From assembly GCA_020723785.1 (NCBI GenBank), contig DYIH01000025.1, positions 1 through 12,154 on the forward strand: a DNA stretch of 12,154 bases, given 5' to 3'. Positions 1-6,020 of the stretch are shown piece by piece. The DNA is from Thermaerobacter marianensis. GTDB taxonomy: Bacteria; Bacillota; Sulfobacillia; DYIH01. The first letter of the stretch is position 1. Every line of letters begins with the position of its first letter. The notes under the pieces were generated by a model. It was not told the DNA's origin and ran no database searches. It saw only the letters and a list, made by a program, of their open reading frames with translations. The position numbers and the translations under genes were made by a program.

Positions 1-339
1 GGCCAGGCCCTGGGTGAGGAGCGGCTCCAGGCCGTCGGGTTCGCGGGAGGCCAGGGCCAGCGCCGTTTGCCGGATGAAGAGCGTCAGGAGGGCGACGGGC
101 AGGGCGGCGCTCACGGCCCAATCGGGCTGCAGGCCGGCGATGACGGCGAAACCGCCAGCCCAGGCGTGCAGGAAGCCCCGCGGCATCGCCGCCCGGCCGG
201 CCAGGAGGCGCACCGCCTCCTCGGTGGCGAAGAGCGCGATCACGCCGGTGAGGACCACCAGGGGCCATCCCCCCAGGTAGGTGGCCCCCAGCAACAGCGG
301 GATGCCGGCGGCGGCGCTGGCCACCCGCCAGGCTAGCAC
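1..339 (-). CDS. cdsA: Phosphatidate cytidylyltransferase (CDP-diglyceride synthase), N-terminal part, cut by window edge
   Basis: CdsA is an integral membrane enzyme that makes CDP-diacylglycerol from phosphatidate and CTP, the branch point for phospholipid synthesis. Only the first 113 codons are in the window. Reading from a GTG at 339-337, the product begins VLAWRVASAAAGIP, matching the RVxSAxxGIP start of the family, and continues with hydrophobic stretches (GIPLLLGATYLGG, WPLVVLTGVIALFATEEAVRLL) typical of its first membrane helices. The C-terminal CTP-transferase signature lies outside. The GTG overlaps the uppS stop by 7 bases and has GGGGGA about 6 bases upstream, implying translational coupling. 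A second in-frame GTG five codons on would lose the conserved RV and is less likely. Position directly after uppS is the standard order in Bacillota, where dxr usually follows. Identity rests on N-terminal similarity and synteny. Confidence 0.85.
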   Translation of the reverse strand, partial: MLAWRVASAAAGIPLLLGATYLGGWPLVVLTGVIALFATEEAVRLLAGRAAMPRGFLHAWAGGFAVIAGLQPDWAVSAALPVALLTLFIRQTALALASREPDGLEPLLTQGLA

Positions 340-1109
340 CGGTGTTCCCCCGGCGCGCCGCCGAACCGGCGCTCCCTCATCTGGTAATCACGCACCGCCT
401 GATAGAGATCCTCGCGGCCGAAGTCGGGCCACAGGACCGGCGTCACCCAGAGTTCCGTGTAGGCCGTCTGCCACAGGAGGAAGTTCGAGAGGCGCTGCTC
501 GCCGCTGGGCCGGATCAGGAGATCAGGGTCGGGGATGCCGTCGGTGTAGAGGTAGCTGGCGAAGATGGAGTCGTCCAGGTCATCGGGGCGCAGGGTTCCG
601 GCCGCTGCCTCGCGGGCGATGGCCCGGGCCGCCTCGACGATCTCCCGCCGGCCGCCGTAGTTGAGGGCGAAGATTACCGTCATCCGGCTATTCCCGGCCG
701 TACGGGCGACAGCCTCCTCGATGGCCGCCCGCGGCGCCGCGGGCAGTCCCGCCAGGTCGCCGATGGCGCGCCCCCGCACACCCTTGTGGTGCAGGTCGTC
801 CAGATAGCGCTGCAGGGACTCGACCAGCAGGTCCATGAGGGCGGCAACCTCCGCTCTCGGCCGGCGCCAATTCTCCGTGGAAAAGGTGTAGAGTGTGAGG
901 TACTCGACCCCCAGGTCGCCGCACGCCTCCACCACCCGGCGGAGGGCCTCCACGCCGGCACGATGTCCGGCCGTGCGGGGCAATCCCCGGCGGTGCGCCC
1001 AACGGCCGTTGCCGTCCATGATGATGGCGATGTGGCGGGGCACGCGCCGCGGGTCGATGCCCACGAAGGCGTCCGTTGCGGGTTCCGCCGAAAGGATGCG
1101 GCGCCTCAC
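333..1109 (-). CDS. uppS: Undecaprenyl diphosphate synthase (cis-prenyltransferase)
   Basis: UppS condenses isopentenyl diphosphate onto farnesyl diphosphate to make the C55 lipid carrier for peptidoglycan and other wall polymers. The 258-residue product has the family motifs: HIAIIMDGNGRWA (residues 26-38, catalytic Asp at 32), GHRAGVEA (48-55), LTLYTFSTENW (71-81) and RPSGEQRLSNFLLWQ (200-214, the GExRxSNF pyrophosphate-binding segment), then ELWVTPVLWPDF. I chose the GTG at 1109-1107 because a perfect AAGGAGG lies 8 bases upstream (1118-1124) and the length is normal for the family. A longer in-frame version from a TTG at 1157 would add 16 residues partly encoded by the 23-bp repeat and has no ribosome binding site. 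It follows a small PASTA-like gene and overlaps cdsA. Sequence between it and the preceding gene carries one full repeat copy, possibly regulatory. Confidence 0.97.
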   Translation of the reverse strand: MRRRILSAEPATDAFVGIDPRRVPRHIAIIMDGNGRWAHRRGLPRTAGHRAGVEALRRVVEACGDLGVEYLTLYTFSTENWRRPRAEVAALMDLLVESLQRYLDDLHHKGVRGRAIGDLAGLPAAPRAAIEEAVARTAGNSRMTVIFALNYGGRREIVEAARAIAREAAAGTLRPDDLDDSIFASYLYTDGIPDPDLLIRPSGEQRLSNFLLWQTAYTELWVTPVLWPDFGREDLYQAVRDYQMRERRFGGAPGEHRC

Positions 1110-1117
1110 GCCGGATG

Positions 1118-1124
1118 CCTCCTT
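1118..1124 (-). promoter_or_regulatory. Ribosome binding site that fixes the uppS start
   Basis: The minus strand reads AAGGAGG, a full match to the anti-Shine-Dalgarno core, 8 bases before the GTG at 1109-1107. No comparable site precedes the upstream in-frame TTG at 1157, so this site decides in favour of the 258-residue UppS. Confidence 0.85.
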
Positions 1125-1131
1125 CGCCGGG

Positions 1132-1154
1132 GGTGATCGATCGGGATCACCCTG
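1132..1154. repeat. 23-bp repeat with dyad symmetry, copy 1 (uppS 5' region)
   Basis: Perfect 23-bp match to 1198-1220, with 66 bases from start to start. The first 20 bases are an inverted repeat: 7-base arms GGTGATC and GATCACC around a 6-base centre, so it could form a DNA dyad or an RNA hairpin. It lies just upstream of the uppS ribosome binding site (1118-1124). Function is unknown; an operator or a leader-RNA hairpin are both possible. Confidence 0.9.
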
Positions 1155-1187
1155 CAAATCTTCAACACCCTGCCGTATCCCCTTTAC

Positions 1188-1454
1188 CTACCACGGAGGT
1201 GATCGATCGGGATCACCCTGTGCGGCCACCGTCAAGCGTACGACACCGGCGTCGACCACCTGCTGGCGAACGACCAAGAGGTTCCGCGCACCGGGTGAGG
1301 ATCCCCCGACCCCGGCGCTCCCGGCGGGCGGCCCCCCATCCGAGCGCCGCGGCGCCCGTGTCTCGACCACCTCGCGGCAGGCCCAACCGGCCCGCGCGAG
1401 GATTTCGCGGGCCTCATGCAGGGGCAGGGCGACCACGTTGGGCGGGATCTCCAT
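1188..1454 (-). CDS. Small PASTA-like domain protein between frr and uppS
   Basis: An 88-residue protein of unknown role. Its start, PPNVVALPLHEAREILARAG (residues 4-23), matches the opening strand and helix of a PASTA domain (pattern: P-x-V-hydrophobic-G-x-x-x-x-x-A-x-x-x-L-x-x-x-G). A further segment GARNLLVVRQQVVDAGVVRLTVA (55-77, split here as GARNLLVVRQQ and VVDAGVVRLTVA) fits the closing VxxQ and VxLxVA strands. Between them sits a Gly/Pro/Ser-rich insert (about 36-54). There is no signal peptide, membrane helix or kinase domain, so unlike the PASTA repeats of PrkC-type kinases and penicillin-binding proteins it should be cytoplasmic. The ATG at 1454 follows the frr stop by 3 bases, with only a weak GGAA upstream, suggesting coupling to frr. 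The last ten residues come from a 23-bp repeat copy. PASTA assignment is by eye; ligand and function unknown. Confidence 0.7.
   Translation of the reverse strand: MEIPPNVVALPLHEAREILARAGWACREVVETRAPRRSDGGPPAGSAGVGGSSPGARNLLVVRQQVVDAGVVRLTVAAQGDPDRSPPW
1198..1220. repeat. 23-bp repeat with dyad symmetry, copy 2 (3' end of PASTA-like gene)
   Basis: Second perfect copy of the 23-bp sequence at 1132-1154, with the same 7-base inverted arms. Here it lies inside the last codons of the PASTA-like gene and encodes its tail QGDPDRSPP just before the W and stop codon. The flanking bases differ from copy 1 on both sides, so the identity is limited to the 23 bases and is not part of a longer duplication. 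Confidence 0.9.
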
Positions 1455-1457
1455 CGA

Positions 1458-2015
1458 CTACACTTCCATGATTTCACGTTCTTTGGCTTGGAGGATGGCG
1501 TCGATCTCCGCCACGTGCTTGTCGGTCAGCCTCTGGGCGTTCTCCTGGGCGCGGCGGGCTTCGTCCTCGGTGACGTCCCCGGCCTTCTCCAGTTCCTTGA
1601 TCATATCGTTGGCCTCACGGCGGATGTTGCGGATGGCCACCCGCTCCTCCTCGGCCTTCTTACGGGCCGTCTTCACCAACTCGGCGCGGCGCTCCTCGGT
1701 CAACTGCGGCAAGGCCAGGCGTACGACGTTGCCGTCGCTGGCCGGCGCCAGCCCGAGGTCCGATTTGGCGATGGCCTTCTCGATGGCCCCGATGGCGCTC
1801 TTGTCCCAGGGCTGGATAAGCAGGAGCCGGGGTTCGGGCACGTTGATGCTGGCCAACTGGTTGATGGGCGTGGGCGCGCCGTAGTAATCGACCACGATCT
1901 TGTCCAAAAGGCTCGGTGAGGCGCGGCCGGCCCGCAGGGAAGCCATCTCCCGGCGGAACATCTCCACGCTCTTCTGCATGCGCCCCTCGGCGTCTTTCAA
2001 GACCTCCTCCACCAT
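1458..2015 (-). CDS. frr: Ribosome recycling factor
   Basis: RRF splits post-termination ribosomes together with EF-G, freeing subunits for new initiation. The 185-residue length is exactly typical. Recognisable parts are the N-terminal helix of domain I (MVEEVLKDAEGRMQKSVEMF), the highly conserved LRAGRASPSLLDKIVVDYYG (residues 27-46), the domain II strand segment with PINQLASINVPEPR and IQPWDKS, and the C-terminal LTEERRAELVKTARKKAEE with the long helices that close domain I (AEIDAILQAKEREIMEV). The ATG start at 2015-2013 is 6 bases after the pyrH stop, and a GGAGGG spanning the pyrH end provides the ribosome binding site. This places it in the same transcript as pyrH and tsf, the usual Bacillota order. 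Nothing is unusual in the protein itself. Confidence 0.98.
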   Translation of the reverse strand: MVEEVLKDAEGRMQKSVEMFRREMASLRAGRASPSLLDKIVVDYYGAPTPINQLASINVPEPRLLLIQPWDKSAIGAIEKAIAKSDLGLAPASDGNVVRLALPQLTEERRAELVKTARKKAEEERVAIRNIRREANDMIKELEKAGDVTEDEARRAQENAQRLTDKHVAEIDAILQAKEREIMEV

Positions 2016-2021
2016 CGGAGA

Positions 2022-2753
2022 CTACCCTCCCACCCGTGTACCGATGTTCTCGCCCAGGATCACCCGCATGATGTTGCCCGGCACGTTCAGGTCGAAGACG
2101 ACGATCGGGATGTTGTTATCCATGCACAGGGAGGTCGCGGTGGAGTCCATGACCTGCAGGCCCCGCTGCAGCACGTCGAGGTAGTCGATCTGTTCGAAGA
2201 GCCGGGCGTCGGGGTTGATGCGGGGGTCGGCGTCGTAGACCCCTTCCTCCTTGGTTGCCTTGAGCATCGCGTCCGCCTCCACCTCGGCCGCCCGCAGGGC
2301 CGCCGCCGTGTCGGTGGAGAAGAACGGGTTGCCCGTACCGGCGGCGAAGATGACCACCCGGCCCTTCTCCAGGTGGCGGATGGCCCGGCGGCGGATGTAC
2401 GGCTCGGCGACCGAGCGCATCTCGATGGCCGTCTGCACCCGCGTGTTGACCCCGTGCTTCTCCAGGGCGTCCTGCAAAGCCAGGGCGTTGATCACCGTCG
2501 CCAGCATGCCCATGTAATCGGCAGTGGCCCGGTCCATGCCCCGCGAACTGCCGGCCAGCCCGCGCCAGATGTTGCCGCCGCCGACGACGACGGCCATCTG
2601 CACACCAAGGCCGACGACGTCGCGCAACTGCAGGGCGATGCTCTCCACCACCGCCGGGTCGATGCCGTAGCCCCGGTTGCCGGCCAGCGCCTCCCCGCTG
2701 AGCTTCAGCACCACCCGCTTGTACTTGGGCTGCCGGCGGCCTCCCTCCATCAC
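2022..2753 (-). CDS. pyrH: UMP kinase
   Basis: PyrH phosphorylates UMP to UDP with ATP and is an essential, usually hexameric, cytoplasmic enzyme of the amino-acid-kinase fold. The roughly 243-residue product shows the N-terminal phosphate-binding VVLKLSGEAL, the glycine-rich VVGGGNIWRG, RATADYMGMLATVINALALQDALE (UMP and regulatory region), TGNPFFSTDTAAALRAAEVEAD and the ATP-site segment KATKEEGVYDADP. The start is ambiguous. A TTG at 2762 overlaps the tsf stop but sits directly against the AGGAAGG at 2763-2769, leaving no spacer. The GTG at 2753 (spacer 9) and the ATG at 2750 (spacer 12) are better placed, and I use the GTG; the difference is one to four residues before the conserved part. 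It lies between tsf and frr as in most Bacillota. Confidence 0.97.
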   Translation of the reverse strand: MMEGGRRQPKYKRVVLKLSGEALAGNRGYGIDPAVVESIALQLRDVVGLGVQMAVVVGGGNIWRGLAGSSRGMDRATADYMGMLATVINALALQDALEKHGVNTRVQTAIEMRSVAEPYIRRRAIRHLEKGRVVIFAAGTGNPFFSTDTAAALRAAEVEADAMLKATKEEGVYDADPRINPDARLFEQIDYLDVLQRGLQVMDSTATSLCMDNNIPIVVFDLNVPGNIMRVILGENIGTRVGG

Positions 2754-2758
2754 CGCCG

Positions 2759-3376
2759 TCAACCTTCCTGGCTGCTAAGGCCCTCGCCCATCTCGAAACG
2801 GGCGAACCGGCGGATGACCATGTTCTCGCCCAGCTTGGCGATGGCCTCCTTCAACAGTTGCCCGACGGTCTGGTCCGGGTTCTTGACGAAGGGCTGCTCC
2901 TCCAGACAGTTTTCGGCGTAGAACTTCTCCAGCCGGCCCTCGACGATCCTGTCCACCACCTGGGCCGGCTTGCCCTCCTCGAGGGTGCGCGCCCGCAGGA
3001 TCTCCCGCTCCTTGGCCACCACCTCGGCCGGCACGTCTTCCCGCCGCAGCCAGCGCGGGTTGGCGGCCGCCACGTGCATGGCTATGTCGTGGACCAGCGC
3101 GCGGAACTCGTCGGTGCGGGCCACGAAGTCGGTCTCACAGTTGACCTCCACCAGGACGCCGATGCGTCCGCCCATGTGGATGTATGAGTCGACGATACCC
3201 TCCGCGGTGGCGCGGCCGGCCTTCTTGGCGGCGGCGGCCAGCCCTTTCTGGCGCAGCCACTCGATCGCCTTCTCCATGTCGCCGGCCGTCTCTTCGAGGG
3301 CGCGCTTGCAGTCCATCATGCCGGCGCCGGTACGTTCCCGCAGTTCCTTGACCTGAGCCGGAGAAATCACAGCCAC
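2759..3376 (-). CDS. tsf: Elongation factor Ts, short form
   Basis: EF-Ts is the guanine-nucleotide exchange factor that regenerates EF-Tu-GTP. The 205-residue product opens with the UBA-like N-terminal domain (ISPAQVKELRERTGAGMMDCKRALEE), which contacts EF-Tu, and contains the signature NCETDFVARTDEF (TDFV inserts beside the nucleotide site of EF-Tu). It ends after a C-terminal module (EQPFVKNPDQTVGQLLKEAIAKLGENMVIRRFARFEMGEG). At about 205 residues it is much shorter than the roughly 290-residue E. coli and Bacillus type and resembles the compact form known from Thermus. The start is a GTG at 3376 with AAAGGGG at 3384-3390, 7 bases upstream. A longer in-frame reading from 3424 adds residues with no family similarity. 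It follows rpsB after 95 bases and ends against pyrH. Confidence 0.97.
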   Translation of the reverse strand: MAVISPAQVKELRERTGAGMMDCKRALEETAGDMEKAIEWLRQKGLAAAAKKAGRATAEGIVDSYIHMGGRIGVLVEVNCETDFVARTDEFRALVHDIAMHVAAANPRWLRREDVPAEVVAKEREILRARTLEEGKPAQVVDRIVEGRLEKFYAENCLEEQPFVKNPDQTVGQLLKEAIAKLGENMVIRRFARFEMGEGLSSQEG

Positions 3377-3471
3377 GGCTGGTCCCCTTTCCTGACGACG
3401 CGTGCCTACGGGCCCGCCCGCCACGTTGCATCAGACCTTTGACCTGCCTTCTCGAGCGGCACGCCTTCCCC

Positions 3472-4170
3472 TCAGGCTGTCTCCTGCACGCCCTGTCTGC
3501 CCTCCAGGATGGCGTCGGCGATCTTCCCCGTGATCAGCCGCACCGCCCGGATGGCATCATCGTTGCCGGGTATCTGGTAGTCGACCTCATCCGGATCGCA
3601 GTTGGTGTCGACGATGCCGACGATCGGGACCCCGAGACGCCGCGCCTCGGCGACGGCAATGTGCTCCTTGCGCGGGTCGACGACAAACATGGCGTCGGGC
3701 AGCCGGTCCATGTTCTTGATGCCGCCGAGATACTTTTGAAGCTTCTCCTTCTCGCGCAACAGGATGGCGACCTCCTTCTTGGGGAGGCGCTCCATGTGCC
3801 CGTTCCTCTCCATCTCCTCAAGGGCCTTGAGCCGCTCGACCCGCGACCTGATGGTCACGAAGTTGGTGAGCATCCCGCCCAGCCAGCGCTCGTTGACGTG
3901 GTACATGCCGCAACGGGCCGCCTCTTCGGCGATGGCCTCCTGGGCCTGCTTCTTGGTGCCGACGAAGAGCATCGTCCCGCCCCGGGCCGAAAGGTCGCGG
4001 ACGAAGTTGTAGGCTTCCTCGATCATGCGGACGGTCTTCTGCAGGTCGATGATGTAAATGCCGTTGCGCTCGGTGAAGATGTAGGGCTTCATCTTGGGAT
4101 TCCAACGGCGGGTCTGGTGGCCGAAGTGGACACCGGCCTCGAGGAGCTGCTTCATGCTGACAACTGCCAA
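3472..4170 (-). CDS. rpsB: 30S ribosomal protein S2
   Basis: S2 joins the 30S subunit late, bridging head and body near S1/S18. The 232-residue product matches the family from end to end: MKQLLEAGVHFGHQTRRWNPKMKPYIF near the start (signature 1), GIYIIDLQKTVRMIEEA, LFVGTKKQAQEAIAEEA, HVNERWLGGMLTNFVTIRSRV, PDAMFVVDPRKEHIAVAEA (signature 2), then GIVDTNCDPDEVDYQIPGNDDAIRAVRLIT. The start is a TTG at 4170-4168, supported by AAGGAGA at 4179-4185 with an 8-base spacer. A downstream in-frame ATG (fifth codon on) lacks a site. An extended -10 promoter at 4345-4353 and a leader of about 168 nt lie upstream, so this gene begins a transcript of its own in addition to any read-through from the flagellar operon. 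S2 represses its own synthesis through the leader in several bacteria; that is inference here. Confidence 0.98.
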   Translation of the reverse strand: MAVVSMKQLLEAGVHFGHQTRRWNPKMKPYIFTERNGIYIIDLQKTVRMIEEAYNFVRDLSARGGTMLFVGTKKQAQEAIAEEAARCGMYHVNERWLGGMLTNFVTIRSRVERLKALEEMERNGHMERLPKKEVAILLREKEKLQKYLGGIKNMDRLPDAMFVVDPRKEHIAVAEARRLGVPIVGIVDTNCDPDEVDYQIPGNDDAIRAVRLITGKIADAILEGRQGVQETA

Positions 4171-4338
4171 TCAATCCATCTCCTTACCGGTTTTTTATCC
4201 TCCGCCCCTTCGTCCCGGCGCGGACCGCGCTTCTCCCCACCAAATCGCGGTTCGGCGGGAATCTCGCGGACCGGCGCACCGGTCAGGCAGCGTGCGAATT
4301 GGCACGTCAGACCCATGGCGCCGCGGGCCTACGCACCG
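4171..4338 (-). promoter_or_regulatory. Putative structured 5' leader of rpsB
   Basis: This is the stretch between the predicted start of transcription (about 4338) and the rpsB TTG, roughly 168 nt with no convincing reading frame. It contains a clean hairpin at 4269-4284 (GACCGG arms around a 4-base loop) and a smaller one at 4218-4230 (GCGCG arms, 3-base loop). Two copies of GGTCCGCG (minus strand) occur at 4265-4272 and 4219-4226. The stretch near the gene (GAGGATAAAAAACCGGTAAG) is A-rich and probably unpaired. A role in S2 autoregulation is inference from other bacteria. Confidence 0.45.
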
Positions 4339-4344
4339 TCGGTT

Positions 4345-4374
4345 AGTATAGCATAAGCAGGGAAACGGGAACAA
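4345..4374 (-). promoter_or_regulatory. Sigma-A-type promoter of rpsB with extended -10
   Basis: On the minus strand, TATACT (4350-4345) is directly preceded by TGC, giving the extended -10 pattern TGnTATACT, a near match to TGnTATAAT. A weak -35 candidate, TTGTTC (4374-4369), lies 18 bases upstream. The element sits in noncoding DNA and points at rpsB. The extended -10 may compensate for the poor -35. Predicted transcription start is about 4338. Confidence 0.7.
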
Positions 4375-4763
4375 GCGCAGGTCCGGAAACAGTGCCGCAA
4401 TAATCTGACCCATCCCCAGTCTTGGGCCCGGCCGATTCGCGGACCTGATCTACGGAACCATCGGGGAAGGTTCCAACGCTACGAGTGATGAAAACGGCGA
4501 GGGCCCACCGACGACCATCGGGCAAGGCTCGGCCTGCAGCTCGAAATTATTAACCAGACGCCCAATCCGTGTCCGGAAAGGCTTGTGCGACAAGGCGTCC
4601 CGGGACCGTGCCAAAACATTATTACTGTGGTGCATATTACCGTCATGCATAGGGTCGTGGCGTGAGTCGCGCAAGCCTTGCGCGGCAAGGGCTTGCAGCC
4701 CTGAAATATAACTGTGGTTAATAAGCCTGTCGCGCCAAGGTGGGGGCCAGCAAGTCCTGTTCT
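4375..4763. other. Intergenic region without a supported gene; short repeats, possible mobile-element relic
   Basis: I see no gene here. Open frames on both strands have no recognisable motifs, no good start site and codon use unlike the neighbours. The DNA is clearly less GC-rich than its surroundings, with patches such as AAATTATTAACC and AAAACATTATTACTG. It holds an imperfect palindrome at 4671-4696, an inverted repeat at 4454-4474 (GGAACC arms), a 14-base direct repeat with one mismatch (4457-4470 and 4514-4527), a repeated ACTGTGGT (4624-4631, 4711-4718) and a repeated GTCCGGAAA (4381-4389, 4571-4579). The minus-strand stretch at about 4390-4412 (GGGTCAGATTATTGCGGCAC) reminds me of the terminal repeats of IS21-like elements, but no transposase remains. 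Confidence 0.5.
4671..4696. repeat. Imperfect palindrome in the gap before rpsB
   Basis: The arms GCAAGCCTTGC and GCAAGGGCTTGC pair over about 11 bases with one bulged base and a very short centre. There is no T-run on either side that would make it a standard intrinsic terminator. It could form a stable hairpin in either strand's RNA. Confidence 0.7.
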
Positions 4764-4782
4764 GACGAACCAGCCGTTCGTC
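4764..4782 (-). terminator. Hairpin just after the last flagellar-cluster gene, possible terminator
   Basis: A perfect 7-base inverted repeat (GACGAAC / GTTCGTC) with a 5-base loop begins 14 bases after the stop of the small charged protein at 4797. Its position fits the end of the flagellar transcript, but no run of T follows on the minus strand (AGAACAGG), so it is not a classical intrinsic terminator. It may be a Rho-dependent end, an RNA-stabilising 3' hairpin, or leaky. Confidence 0.4.
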
Positions 4783-4796
4783 TCCGACACGAGGAC

Positions 4797-5174
4797 TCAG
4801 ACCCGGATGTCCAGCTTCTGCCCCGGTTCGTCCGGCCCGGGGCCGGCGGCCCGGAGGTCGCTGGACACTCCCCCACCGTCCTCGGCCTCTCCTGTCGCAT
4901 CGCCGGCAGTCCCCGCCTGCCGGCCGCCGCCCTGGCGCTGGCCGCGGCGCAACGACCGCCGGTCCTTGTCGCCTTCCTTGCGCAGCGTCACCTCGCGCTG
5001 TTCGGCGGACCGGGTCTGGGGAACCTCCTCGTTCCCTTTGCGGGCAGCCTCCTGGTTCTGGCGGGCCGCCTCGGCGGCGGCCTTTTCCTGATCCTGCTGG
5101 CCGACGCGATCCACCCGGGCCACCTCGGTGACACGGGGCACGACGGTCTGCAAGTCGATCGGCCGCATGGACAC
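4797..5174 (-). CDS. Small charged protein of unknown function, end of the flagellar cluster
   Basis: A 125-residue protein with no domain I can name. It starts with a short hydrophobic-bearing head, MRPIDLQTVVPRVTEVARV (residues 3-21), then turns into a low-complexity, Gln/Glu/Ala/Arg-rich, probably helical stretch (QQDQEKAAAEAARQNQEAARK, split as QQDQEKAAAEAA and RQNQEAARK, about 26-46). It ends in a disordered Gly/Arg/Asp-rich tail. The head resembles small proteins I associate with the position after sigD in clostridial flagellar operons, an impression from memory. B. subtilis has a different small gene (ylxL/swrB) at this place. The GTG start at 5174 has AAAGGGGG 8 bases upstream (5183-5190); an in-frame ATG two codons on is the alternative. 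It begins 35 bases after the sigma-factor stop. No signal peptide or membrane helix is visible. Confidence 0.75.
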   Translation of the reverse strand: MSMRPIDLQTVVPRVTEVARVDRVGQQDQEKAAAEAARQNQEAARKGNEEVPQTRSAEQREVTLRKEGDKDRRSLRRGQRQGGGRQAGTAGDATGEAEDGGGVSSDLRAAGPGPDEPGQKLDIRV

Positions 5175-5209
5175 GCGTAACGCCCCCTTTGCGAGGGAAG
5201 TGCGCCGTG

Positions 5210-6019
<810 letters not shown>

Positions 6020-6020
6020 C

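Noticed and set aside
14..1136. Long plus-strand open frames opposite cdsA and uppS
   Set aside because: They are antisense shadows of clear minus-strand genes in GC-rich DNA and carry no family motifs. The same holds for plus-strand frames across the rest of the window.
1110..1157. Longer UppS starting at the TTG at 1157
   Set aside because: No ribosome binding site precedes it, the extra 16 residues come mostly from the 23-bp repeat, and a perfect AAGGAGG supports the GTG at 1109.
4375..4763. Possible c-di-GMP (GEMM) riboswitch, because of the flagellar context
   Set aside because: I could not find the conserved GEMM core blocks on either strand, and the position is after, not before, the flagellar genes.
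4450..4790. Two overlapping minus-strand open frames (ends 4450 and 4479)
   Set aside because: No recognisable motif, poor starts, Cys/Ser/Thr/His-rich composition and codon use unlike genes here; treated as noncoding.
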